Assembly: GCA_022113835.1 (NCBI GenBank)
Contig: JAILWY010000007.1
Coordinates: forward strand, 8,409,001-8,473,000
Length of the DNA stretch: 64,000 bases
From: Atopsyche davidsoni
Lineage: Eukaryota; Arthropoda; Insecta; Trichoptera; Hydrobiosidae
Direction of reading: 5' to 3'
This document shows positions 1 to 11,222 of the stretch, one piece after another. Positions within the stretch are counted from its first letter, which is position 1. Every line of letters starts with the position of its first letter. Under the pieces are notes generated by a model. It did not search any database. It had not been told where the DNA came from and was given only the letters and a program-made list of their open reading frames with translations. A program made the position numbers and the translations under genes.

Positions 1-1034
1 GTATCGGGAAGGCTATTTCAAGACATTAAGAAGGTCACAGGAAGGGAAATATTCGTTAACCACTGCATAATTCTCCAGGAAAATTTGTGTGCGAAAAGAT
101 TGAGTTTGCGTAATGTCACAATACCAATATTTAAAGTAATTAATTTTATAAAGTCGCGCGCGTTAAATCACCGCGAATTTAAAGAATTCTTGAAAGATTT
201 AAAAACTGAATATGGCGACGTGGTTTTTAATACCGAAGTACGTTGGCTTAGTAGAGGTGCAATGCTAAAAAGAGTATACAACTTAAAAAGCGAAATACAA
301 TTGTTCTTGGATATGAAGGGATATGCCTTTCCTCATTTTGGTAATAAAGAATGGATGTGCGATTTTGGGTTTCTTATCGACATGACTCAGCATCTCAACG
401 ATCTTAATGTGGAACTTCAAGGCAAAGGAATTATTCACAATTTGTATGATAAAATTCAGGGCTTTGAGCGCAAATTAAAATTGTGGAAACAGCATCTTTT
501 GCAGAATAATGTGTCTCACTTTCCACATTTAGAAAAAGAAAACGTTACTACTTCTCAAAAATATGCACAACATATAGACATTTTAATCAACGAATTTCAA
601 TTACGATTCCAAATGTTCAAAGCTGAAAAGACAGCAGTTTTTATGAAAATGTTTTCCTCGCCATTTAATATAGATGTGAATACAGTTACCGAAGACTTTC
701 AAATGGAAGTGATTGACATGCAGAATAATACCGATTTAAAAAAAATATATTTTCAGTAAACATCGAAAAATTTTATAAATTTTATGTGAGCCCTGAGAAA
801 TTTCCGCTTTTGACGAAAAATGCAAAGCAAATGATGTCTCTGTTCGGAAGTACGTATGTTTGCGAACAATTGTCTTCAACGATGAAATTAATAAAAAATG
901 ACCACCGATCAAGACTGAGTGATGCACGACTAGAAAGCTGCATACGTGTAGCTACCTCATCAATTCCGGTTGATATTGATCAGCTTGTATATTATATCAG
1001 TTTTTTTTTTTTTGTAACATCTATTTTGCAGTAA
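1..1034 (+). pseudogene. hAT-type transposase remnant (ZBED5/GTF2IRD2-like), 3' part, frameshifted
   Basis: The reading frame is open from base 1, so the gene starts outside the window. The frame runs to a stop at 757-759. Near the left edge it reads NHCIILQENLCAK and VRWLSRG, both typical of the ZBED5 / GTF2IRD2 / SCAND3 group of hAT transposases and their domesticated relatives. The homology then continues in another frame (about 744-1034) with FYVSPEKFP, SLFGSTYVCEQ and RSRLSDARLESCIRVATSS, which is the hAT C-terminal dimerisation region. The switch falls in or next to the run of eight A at 738-745, so a one-base indel has broken the gene. No terminal inverted repeat or target duplication was found on the right. 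A domesticated copy with an assembly error in the A run is the alternative. Confidence 0.78.
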
Positions 1035-1865
1035 TTTCAAAACAATGTAGCCTGTATCTATAATTCTTATCAATTTTACTTGCGCTTTGTGTTGTATAAA
1101 AATCATATTAGTAATAGTAAATAGTTTCCAGATTGTATAAACAATAAAATTTTGAACATTCATCAATAAGCAATTGAATGTTGATTGTAGGTTTTTGGTT
1201 AGGTAATACTTTTTAAAGATGAAGAATAGAGCAAAACCTTTCATAAATTAAAGTTACTTACCTTGGAACATTACCAAATTATTATTATTTTTAAATGCAT
1301 TGTTTAAATTTGCATCTATTTTTTTTATTTAATTATTTTTCCTGTACATCGTATATTAGAATATATATATATATTCTTCATCAATTCATAACCACCGATA
1401 AAAATACCTAGCAAAAATTCTGCCCTATAGAATTGAATACGTGTACCTTCAATGTCTTTGATCAAGCTTGGTTGTATATTTACGAAGAAACGTTAATATG
1501 ATCCAATGCATCATTCAAGATGTAATTGAGGAAAATAAATAACATAAATGATTTAAAGACAAAGGTAAAACTATAATTATGTATTAAGATTATAAGTTAC
1601 ATCATTAGATATTACCGGTATAAGATCAGGATTGAGCATTCTTAGGGATTTTAATATAGAAATATGCATAAATGTATGGATCAATATCACATAAGAAAGG
1701 CTAATAATTATTGGTTTATAAATATTGTTATGTTTCTATATTTAATTATTGCAATTAAATTTTATGAGATGAACGTGTTTTGTCATGTTCAATAATAAAT
1801 AATAGAAAGTGAATAATATATATTCACAAAATATTTTAAAAATATGGCTGTGGCAATGCAATTTT
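1035..1865. other. AT-rich spacer, includes FAM98 3' untranslated region
   Basis: Between the transposase remnant and the FAM98 stop codon. AT-rich, with no open frame showing recognisable protein similarity. The part next to 1866 must hold the FAM98 3' UTR because that gene runs leftwards. Confidence 0.6.
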
Positions 1866-4800
1866 TTAATGCATGCCACCACGGTTATAATTAGATCTGC
1901 CTCTACCAGACCCTCCTCTCCCGTCACGATTTGCTCGGTTGTCGTGTTCATTCTGGTATCTTCCCTTCTTATTCTGGGAATCTTGGCCTTGATATCCCTG
2001 GTTCTGAGTATGATACCCTTGGCTTTGGCTCTGATATCCCTGGTTTTGACCTTGATATACTTGGTTTTGACCTTGATATCCCTGATTTTGACCTTGATAT
2101 CCCTGGTTTTGACCTTGATATCCTTGGTTTTGACCTTGGTATCCTTGGTTTTGCGGTTGGTAAGTTTGATTTTGTCCTTGATATCCCTGAGTTTGGCCTT
2201 GATATCCTCTTCTATTGTTCTGCTGGTTATCAAATTGTCTTCTGTTATTACTCTCATTATTACCCCGGTTATCTTGATAACCTTGACTGTTTCTTCTACC
2301 ATCTTGAAAGTCTTGGTTTCTGTTATCTTGATATGCATTTCCTCTATTATCTTGATAGTTTCCACGATTACCTCCTCCCCTGAAGTAACAAAACTATTAG
2401 ATGACAAATTAAGTGCTGTATATATAGAATGTAAAATTATAATTTAATAAACAATTTACCGGCTATCTCCACCTTGCTGACTCCAGCCACCCTGAACCCT
2501 AGAACCGCCTCCTGTACCGCCACCTCCCCTACCCCCACCTCCTCTTCCCCCACCGCCTCCTCTAACTCCTCCCATCTGAAAATTATTAATAGTCTGTATA
2601 ATGGAACCGTCTTATTTAAACACCACATATTATCCAATAATAGGCCTCTTTATTCAAGAAAATGCTTGAGTATTGATTAAAGTAATTAATATTCCATCAC
2701 TTGGTAATTCCAGCCTCAACTAATCACCCATGCAATCAGTCAACAGATTCCTACACAGTCAACTAATATGTAACAATTCAGCTATCTGCTGTATGTGAAT
2801 TGCAACAATGTCAGCAAAGATATAAATTATCATTACTGAAGTTACATGATAATTCAATAGCAGGCAATCTTCAAAAATAATATATTTTAACTTGTGCTTA
2901 AAGTAATAAATCAATATTCATATAAAGAGGGTGTAAATTATCATGGTGGAATAACCAAATTTATAATAAAACATGCAGAGTAAGCACTGTTTTATTTTTC
3001 CAAGACTTAGTGTATTTGCATAATAAAATTAATTAGAACCTGAGGTCTCTGTTGCTGCCAGGATGGCATCTCTGGAGGAGGAGCTTGTTGCTCTGAAGGT
3101 CGCCCTCCTCTGTCTGGGACCTATTTAGGAAGTGAATAATTTAATTGCTATCTTATTTACTTATTACTGTATAGTATTTAATAATCATATCTAATTTTAA
3201 ATATATAATATAATCAAAAAGTCTTTCATATTTTTAAAAAAAGGCTCATCATAGAAAAAAAAGATATAAAAAAAGATTCACACACCTTTCCAATGATAAC
3301 TTTATTGACGTCACTTTTGGTTTTTACTCTCACGGCGGAGTCTGAAGTCTTCTTCAAGGCTAGAAGATCACTTCTTGCAGCCAGGAAATCGGATAATCGA
3401 ATTTGTGAATTAGTTTTCATGACAGATCGCAGAGGTCGATAAACTGACTCTATTTGATCACGCTTTTGGGTTCCTTTTCCTGACCACTAAAAACAACACT
3501 TAAATATACTTAAGTATACTTAAAATAAAAAAATAACTTTTACTAGACATAATTGTTATATATGACTGATGTGATTAGCCATATAAATTATTATTAAGAC
3601 TACTATTTAATTATTTGTATATGTAAACTTTTACGTGTAAATTTAAAGAAAATTGCTTCTTGATGCTTGTTTAAATTATGTGCACAAGTCACATACCTCA
3701 AAGCTCTGAATGGTGCAATCGAGGCGAGTAACTAACATCTCTCGCCTTGTTTGGAAGTCTTGAGCTAGAGTCTTATGCTGCATCTCCACTTCCTTCCACT
3801 GCTTCTCGGTCAGGCTCTTGTTGTATAGTGGCCTGCCAACGTACGTTGGCCCTGATAATTATAATACTTTAAATTCATACAAAGTATCTAACATTTTTAC
3901 ATTCCAGTAAAAAACCAAATAGTTATGGCTTTCGTACCTGAGTTTTTGATAGCAATGTTCAACTTTTCAACAAGTTTCTGAAATAATAGGGCTGTAGATA
4001 TATTAGCAGGAGGTTGACTCATCTTCAAGGCTCGAAGAATGACTTGCAGGTCTCTTGCCGTTTGAGATTCATTCTGAAAAAAATTGTCACCATTCTATAA
4101 TTAATACTTGCTTCCTGTAATCAAACAATACTATTGGTTTTTTTAAATAGCCTATAACCCTACTCTCCGCAAGGGAAGAGGTTGTTATGCACATAGTTTA
4201 ATGAAATCTAAGACTATTGTAGCTGTGTACAAAAAATTTATCTTCCTTTTGAACTAACAAGACAATTTTTTAATTTTACAAGAGACCACCCTAACTACTG
4301 AACCATGAAGCAGCTTTAATAGTAAATAATTTTAAAAGATAAATTAGAACATTGATATGTAGTCTTTACAATGAGAACTTCCATCGTGGCTGCCTTGGAT
4401 TCTCCAGGCTTGTTCACGGCCAACATGCGAGCTGCCATTAGTTCAGAAAGTAGGAAATCTAGTAGTAACAACTTATCCGACTTCTTCTGCAACCGAGATC
4501 CCAAATTTCCTGTAAGCACAATGGTCATGCAATTATTTAAAGTAGTTAGATAGATTAACAATACTAACATAAAACACAATTCTAAATTGATTTTCTAACT
4601 AAAACATAGCAGCCTACCAGTAAACAGCATAACATAAGGACAACCCAACTCCTTTAAAAAAGATGCCAGCTCCATAAGAAAGGAATCCATGTCCTCAGCA
4701 TGGTGGTCAGCGCTCACCACTTCTTCCAAAGAACATAATTCCTTCAGCTCCTGTGCTAGGCTGTGGATGAGCCAACGGAAGTCAGGACTCTCCAGGCCCT

Positions 4801-5118
4801 GCTCCAGACCCTGCGAGAAGCCATCTGGCTTCAAAAGAGGTCCGTTATATCTGCAGAGAATATAACCATACACTGTATGTTCAGTATGTAAAGAGGAATT
4901 GCTTGTGAGCATCTCTTATTGAGGTGTGGCGATTCATTTGATGTGGTTATCAAAATTGTGCAATTTGTATATATATTTTTTTAATATGAAGTAGCATTTA
5001 TTAAATAAAAATAATATTCCTTAAAATATTATTTTTATTGATCGAAAACCCTACGTAGGCTTTTAAAGATATAAACTCACCCAATATCGGCTAGCGCATC
5101 AAGTACATCATTCTCCAT
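1866..5118 (-). CDS. FAM98: FAM98 family protein (tRNA-ligase complex subunit)
   Basis: Nine coding exons (descending): 5118-5081, 4850-4618, 4509-4370, 4073-3938, 3851-3697, 3486-3286, 3120-3040, 2575-2460, 2379-1866. All borders are GT-AG, phases agree, and the product is 537 residues. The N-terminus (MENDVLDALADIGYNGPLL) matches the FAM98 start. GPTYVGRPLYNKSLTEKQW, TRLDCTIQSFEWSGKG and VPDRGGRPSEQQAPPPEMP are strongly diagnostic. After residue about 328 comes an RGG/GGG-rich stretch, then a Gln/Asn/Gly/Tyr-rich tail ending GRGRSNYNRGGMH. Human FAM98B belongs to the RTCB-DDX1-RTRAF-FAM98B-ASHWIN tRNA ligase complex, and FAM98A also has arginine-methylation links. Insects usually have one FAM98, so the role is inferred from the family. 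The low-complexity tail is longer in Q/N than the human Gly-rich one. Confidence 0.94.
1985..2207 (-). repeat. 21-bp coding minisatellite, heptad GQNQGYQ in the FAM98 tail
   Basis: About ten head-to-tail copies of a 21-bp unit (plus-strand unit like TTGACCTTGATATCCCTGGT plus one base). On the minus strand in the FAM98 frame they encode Gly-Gln-Asn-Gln-Gly-Tyr-Gln heptads. Outer copies are diverged (GQTQGYQ, SQSQGYH) and the central ones are nearly identical, a sign of recent unit duplication. The other frames stay open too and give long shadow ORFs. Confidence 0.92.
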
Positions 5119-5871
5119 TATTGAAGAAGTTAACAATTGAAAAAAGCGTTGTAAATTTCCGTAATCATACGGTAATGTTAATAAACGAAAAATATATAAT
5201 TACACCACAATTCACCGGTAAGGCCACGCTTTTGGTAAACGTCAAAATTCAAGACTACTGTTGTACAAAGCCGAGTGCAATAAAATAGCTTGATTGCGAG
5301 TAATGATCGATGAATTCGAATTTAATTATTTTTATTCAGATATATCGCAAATATAAATTTTTCTTTCTTAAGTCAATTACCAAGAGTAATTAAATAATTT
5401 TAATTTTCGATGACATTCGCAAATTATTCAATAGTTGAAAAACGTGAACGCGAAATTTGAGGACATGCCAAATCTTGCTTCAGTTATTTAGTGACTGTTT
5501 TTGATGTACTTACACTTAATAAGTACAAGTTTGATTATTTTATGGCTTGAATTTTAATAAAAAGTCACGAACTAATGGCATATTAATTATTCAAACTATT
5601 TTTTCGATCTAGTCGATCGATATTTACATCACTATTACAGCCTAGAAAGTTTTTCCACTCTCTTTTGAGCAGTAAGAAGAAGATTCATTTGTTTTTGGTC
5701 TAACCACTATCGTTTTGACGTTTCTTTCTTGATAATTTGGTTTGGATTGGTTTTGATGTATATATTTCTGTGATAATATATTTAAATGCTTGAATAATAT
5801 TTTTATTAAATACCCGAATTTGTAATAATCATACAGAATTTTAGTTTTATGTTTCAAAGATATTTCTTAAA
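5119..5871. promoter_or_regulatory. Shared upstream interval between divergent FAM98 and kappaB-Ras genes
   Basis: The FAM98 start codon (5118, minus) and the kappaB-Ras start codon (5957, plus) face away from each other across 838 bp. The interval must contain both 5' UTRs and both start sites, so a shared or overlapping promoter is likely. No clear TATA box or core motif could be assigned. A minus-strand 71-codon frame at 5642-5857 has no recognisable similarity. Confidence 0.5.
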
Positions 5872-5955
5872 ATGCATTTGGACGAAGAAAAATTAATCTC
5901 GAGCGGTGGGATTATAACGGTACAAGGTGAACGATAAATGCGATACATGAACTAA
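5872..5955 (+). promoter_or_regulatory. Two short upstream ORFs before kappaB-Ras
   Basis: ATG at 5872 opens a 21-codon frame that stops at 5935-5937. ATG at 5938 immediately opens a 5-codon frame that stops at 5953-5955, one base before the main ATG (5957). If transcription starts upstream of 5872, both would reduce or regulate initiation at the main start. The transcription start is unknown. Confidence 0.35.
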
Positions 5956-5956
5956 A

Positions 5957-7105
5957 ATGGGAAAAACAAGCAAAGTTGTCGTTTGTGGCATGAAGGGCGT
6001 TGGAAAAACTGCAATACTGGAACAATTAATAAATGCAAATGTCACACGAACATCAGAGTTTTATCCGACAATTGAGGATATTTATGTTGCAAACATAGAA
6101 ACAGACAGAGGAACTAAAGAAAAGCTATGTTTTTACGATACTGCTGGTCTTTTACCTCCATCATCAGAGAGTTCACCGTCTACTAGTTTCCAGGGCTTGC
6201 AGAAGCATTACATGGCTTTTGCCGATGGCTATGTACTAGTTTATGATAGTTGTAAACCAGAATCTCTAAATGTACTGATGTATCTTCAAAAAGACATTGA
6301 ACGAAATAAGGACAAGAAAGATGTAAGTAATTAATATTTTTGACTTGACAGAGAGTACTTGGTGGAATTCCATTTTAATATTTTATTCAAAATATTAAAG
6401 ATTTAAGTCTCAATCACAGCCTTTAACTTTTATTAGTTTAAATTTTTAAAAAAATTATGTAAATATATACAATTATATATTATGGCTGCGTATGTAATAT
6501 TAAATATAAATATTAGACTTTCTTTTTTGTGGAATATCATGTAGGACTGCTTGTGTTTTTTTTTTGGGCGATATGCCCAAAAAAAATTGACTTTGTGACT
6601 GCTCTCAGCCAATCTGTCCTTCATTGTACTTCATTACAATTGGGCTTGGGTATAAAGGTGTGTTTCAACTATATTATATTCAAATTCACAACAATAGCGA
6701 TCTAACCTTCTCTTAGATTAGTTAGACTCTCCTATATTTTCGTCCATTGTTGAATACACTGATTACCACGTATTATTTTTGTGTCAACTTTAAAAATACT
6801 AGAAATTATTAATATTTGAGAGTATTTATTTTCTAATTGTTTAGGCAATGATTATTGTGATTGGAAACAAAACTGGTTCACCAGATCCACGCCTTCAAGA
6901 GAACACAACAACTAAAGCTTCAAATTGGTGCACCCGAGAGAGACTGAGACATTTTGATGTAAATGCTATGGATCGGTTCTCACTTTATGAAGCGTTTGTT
7001 CTGCTGAGTACGAGACTAAATCCTGCTCCTACCAAAAGTAGCTTCCCTCAGTTACCTGCACTAACTAAACTAACACAAAAGGGAGCTAATCGAACAGAAT
7101 CTTAA
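5957..7105 (+). CDS. NKIRAS: NF-kappa-B inhibitor-interacting Ras-like protein (kappaB-Ras)
   Basis: Two exons, 5957-6322 and 6845-7105 (GT-AG, phase 0), encode 208 residues. The start MGKTSKVVVCGMKGVGKT is the kappaB-Ras N-terminus with its P-loop. EDIYVANIETDRGTKEK and GYVLVYDS also match the family. kappaB-Ras proteins bind IkappaB and the Ral-GAP complex and dampen NF-kB and Ral signalling; in insects the partner would be Cactus/Rel type. Family oddities are kept: the residue matching Ras Gly12 is Lys, and the one matching Gln61 is Leu (DTAGL). The NKxD guanine motif reads NKTG, so the Asp is missing. The C-terminus has no CaaX box, as expected. An AATAAA overlaps the stop codon. Confidence 0.94.
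6333..6397 (+). repeat. Foldback-family footprint (copy A) in the kappaB-Ras intron
   Basis: Bases 6333-6375 match the 39-bp left flank of the copies at 40314 and 57902 (GAGAGTACTTGGTGGAATTC core). Here the flank has an inserted CTTGA-like segment. It is followed directly by TAATATTTTATTCAAAATAT (6376 onward), which is just the two outer ends of the foldback element joined. This looks like an internal deletion or an excision footprint. Confidence 0.7.
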
Positions 7106-9204
7106 TAAAAAGTATACATAGTTATTGCATGCATATTTTAGAGATTATTTTCTCAACAAAAATGATTATTACACATTTTATCCAAGCAATTGCAAATTAT
7201 CAAGATGTTGTTGATCAAATGGATTTGGAAAGTCCTTCAAAATAATTACTTAAGTATTTTTATATTAGCAGTTATTCTATTGAATTGATTTTAAAAATAT
7301 ATTTAAAATTATTTTTTGATGAAACAATTTTTGTTGTCTCACATTCTTATTTATATGTCTACTTATTTAAATGTATTTTATACTATTTTAAACTATTTTT
7401 TTACACATTTCATAAGCAAAGACGATGGTTGTGCAGTGTACTTACTTTTTATCAGCATTATCAATTTCAGTGGTTTTTTACTTACTATTATAAATTAAGA
7501 TTGAAAATTACTAGTATATTTTTAATTCTGTTAAAATAACAATTAACATTCTTTGCATGCATTACTATATTAAAAGACAAGTGACCTAATATATATATAT
7601 AAAAATACATTCTTTGTTTCAAGTATATTTTATGTTTTAAACCTTACATTTTGTTTAAGCTTTTCTTTTTACCTGCAGCCTTTCTCATTTTTTTTTAAAT
7701 TTAATGATAAAATGTTTATTTATCGAATTCATTAGACTTACACCTATGAATATAGTATATTTATAATGGTAACATCTCAAATGAAACTTGTATCAATATT
7801 GAAATGCAATATTTTTAATATATATCATAACTATAATAAATAATAATTTATTCATCAAGCAATATCTCATGAATTCTCTTTGTTGTATTTTAATTTTATA
7901 TAAATAAAATTATAAATGTTCTGTTAAAAAGTTTTTTTATTTTTTTATGTTTAAATACTATTATACTAAATACTAAATACATGTATTATACATGTGAAGA
8001 CATTGATTTCACTATTATTAAAATCGGTTTTTTTTAATGAGTCTGTTATATTAATTATTTATCAATGTATGGTGAACAATACATTACTATAATTTTATTT
8101 TGATTCTGTAAAAAAAGAATAATCAAAGTCTTTGAAACTTTTAGGTGAAAAACTTTGTTGTTTATATGGTTTGGTAATAATGGGACATTTGGAGAAGATA
8201 AAGATCTCTCCCATGGTATCAACAAAAATATATGCTGGCTATGTCATGCCTTTATGTATTGTAAACCTAATCAAAAACATCTTTTCTTGTAGTCCAGGGA
8301 TGTAGGACGATGAAGTGATCCAGGCAAAGGCGACATGGGGATATTACAAGAAATTTTACTGTGCTGAAAAATTTGGATTTGAGGGTTGTGTTAAGCATCA
8401 GGAATAACTACTTGGTGTGTGTACATGTTATTTCCTGATTTAGTTTATCATTGCAACAGCTTCTTAACATGCAGTGCTCGCCTGCCTCATGACCTGTATT
8501 TTTACAGGAGGCTGGAATCGGTGTAGTTCTTGATATGTAGGAGTTCCAGAAAGAAGTAATAAACCGGTCGAAATGCACTTTGGTCCTATCAGATAACAAA
8601 ATTCAAATATTCTTTCATGGACAAGGTTTGATGAGATAGGACAAATACACTTATATATCATATACATAGTTATTATAGTAATTACATTGCAGTAATTTTA
8701 AAAAAAATTATAAAGTGTTGGTTTCTTTTTTGAAACCAAAAATTGCTGCTCATAATGTAAAATAAAGTATAGGATGTGCGATTGTATTACACTTCTTGGG
8801 AGGCTTGGAATCTCATTTCATTACAGGCTGGTATGAGGTTTGTGAATCTGCTCCACAACCTGCGAGCAAGACCAGGGGACATCCGCATACCGTATTGTAA
8901 GCATAGTCCTAATAATTATTGTAATTTAACATGAGAAAAAATGAACCTTGAAATTCAATTTATTAATTTTTTTGACTACAATAATCATCCTGACATTTGT
9001 GTCTGCTACTGTTTTATTGTCCTTGGTACTATTATATTGTCTATGGTGCTCCTGTCAAAACCCAGTCGGCTGTATATTGTGCGGCTCTCTGGTTGAGTTC
9101 GAGCCCAGTCCGACTTTGTTGGTATTAGGCAAACGTTGACAGTCGATAGTGGGTGCGAGTGAATGATGTCAGACTATTGAACCGAATGGAAATATCTAAA
9201 CACA
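7106..9204. other. Spacer between kappaB-Ras and Arp10, no recognised gene
   Basis: AT-rich to about 8150, presumably kappaB-Ras 3' UTR and spacer. Bases 8160-9180 are less AT-rich and include short open stretches (for example a 42-codon frame from the ATG near 8178), but none matches a family I know. The last few hundred bases should hold the Arp10 promoter and 5' UTR. Confidence 0.5.
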
Positions 9205-11222
9205 ATGCCTTTATACGAAGGAATCGCGTTAATCCACGAGAAACAAGCAGTCGTTCTAGACATCGGTTCTGCTTATACGAAGTAATTGATGTTAATATAC
9301 AAATTTATGTAATATGTAAATATTAGCTTTCTAAGGTGTATAAATTATTGTTTTTTTTTAGATTTGGATTCACCGGAGAACCTTCACCGAGATGCATTAT
9401 TCCTTCAGAATACACATGTCCCAAGACTAAAGTTGTTAAAAATGTTTTTCAGTTCAAGTCAGTTGAAGAGTTGTACAATACCTTAGTAGAATTCATTCAT
9501 CTGTTATATTTTAGGTAAATATATATCATTTTTACAATTCTTTTTAAAAAATGCTATTATTGACATTTAACAATGTAAATTGTTATTTTTTGTGTTTCAG
9601 ACATGTTTTAGTTAGCCCTAAAGACAGGAAGGTTATTATCGTTGAATCTCTCTTAAGTCCAACGATATTTAGAGATACGTTGGCGAAAGTTTTATTTTGT
9701 CATTTTGAGGTAGGATATTTATTATTTTTTTAAATTTTACTGTCCAGTTGCCACATTGTAACTCCACACCTTTTTTTTTAGGTGTCGTCAGTTTTGTTCG
9801 CCCCAGGTCCTCTTGTGTCTATTTGTCCTTTGGGCGTGACAACATGTCTGGTAGTGGACATCGGTTACGAGGAGACTGTCATTGTCCCAGTAGTACACGG
9901 CATTCCAGTTCTCAAAGCATGGGCAGCACAGCCTCTTGCTGCTCGACAGATGCATGAAAAAATACGAACATTACTTGATGAAGATAACGGCACAGCGTTA
10001 AATCTGCCGAGAAAGATTGTGGAAGACATTAAAGGTAATTTTTATTGATTTACAACTTCTTAAGACAAAGTATTATAAATTAAGTTTTTTATTGTTCCCA
10101 ATTGTCATCTGAAGTGTTTCATCATTGTGTGGGTGGTATGTTAACCTGAGTCAAATGCAAATGACAATTATTGGCATTTTCATACCTATTAGGTGAGGCC
10201 ATACAGTAGACCAATTTCTTGAGTAGTATTTGGTTCGCTTTTGTTGTTACGGTGCAGAATCAGATATATAAATCTTATGTGTGCAAACTCTTTTACATAT
10301 GTTGCAGACCATTGCCATCATTTTTACAAAATAACTATCATAATGTAATAATTTTTATTGTCAACAGTTTATTTCTTCTAACTTAGTCAGTTTTATATCT
10401 AGACAAAGAAAATTTACTCATTAAAATGAAAATATTAGATTATATATATTTTACTTGTTTTTTGTTTCAGTTAAAACATGTTTTGTAACAACTATGGAAA
10501 GATCGAATTCTTATGCTACTGAGAGTCCTCCGACGCCAGCACCAAGCGTCCAATATCCTCTCAAAGGAGAATCATTCATCAATATTTCAGGGAAAACTAG
10601 AGAAATTGCAGCTGAAGTCTTATTCCCCAGGGATAATGATAATCTAGCTCTTGGAAATATAATCCTTGACTCGATTTTGAAGGTATGCCATGCCGTATAT
10701 GTGTTACTTAATCAATCGAGGCATTTTGTGTAGCAAAGATGGTTGAATTAACAATAATTTACCACGCTTAGCAAACTTATCTTCAAAAGCTTTTACTCAG
10801 AAGTTTTAGATGCTTCAACCTTGTATAAATACCTTAATATAAATCTGAAAACTGTAGTAATTTATTTGTTTTTGTAGAGCCCAATTGATGCCAGAATACC
10901 TCTTTCTGAGTCAATCCTTCTAATAGGGGGAACCTCAATGCTACCTGGAATCAAATCTCGCTTAAATAATGAGCTTAAGTATCTCATTTCGCAACCTTTG
11001 TATAAGGAGAAATGTTTCTTGAGGGAATTTAAATTTCATTCAGCCCCAGCTAAAGAAAATTACATCGCTTGGTTGGGAGGAGCAATATTCGGTGGCACCG
11101 ATCTCATCAATACTCGATCTTTAACGAAAGAAAGCTATATCAAAGATCCCAGAGTTCCCGATTGGCCTAATCTCATCGACAACTCTCCGATTCAGGATCA
11201 AAAGATAGGCATCACGTTATAA
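9205..11222 (+). CDS. Arp10: Actin-related protein 10 (dynactin pointed-end subunit)
   Basis: Six exons: 9205-9281, 9362-9514, 9601-9709, 9782-10034, 10471-10682 and 10878-11222. All are GT-AG with matching phases and give 382 residues (human ACTR10 has 417). The start MPLYEGIALIHEKQAVVLDI is diagnostic. Further matches are GFTGEPSPRCIIPSE, EFIHLLYFRHVLVSPKDRK, LLIGGTSMLPGIKSRL and AWLGGAIFGG. Arp10/Arp11 caps the pointed end of the Arp1 filament in dynactin with p62, p25 and p27, and supports dynein cargo transport. The shorter length comes mainly from the region before VKTCFVTTMERS. It is convergent with mbt downstream and tandem with kappaB-Ras upstream. Confidence 0.96.

Noticed and set aside
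1742..2407. 221-codon minus-strand frame with KTRDIKVK repeats and the two opposite-strand frames over it
   Set aside because: They are shadow frames of the 21-bp FAM98 minisatellite. The true frame is the GQNQGYQ one, which splices in phase with eight upstream FAM98 exons.
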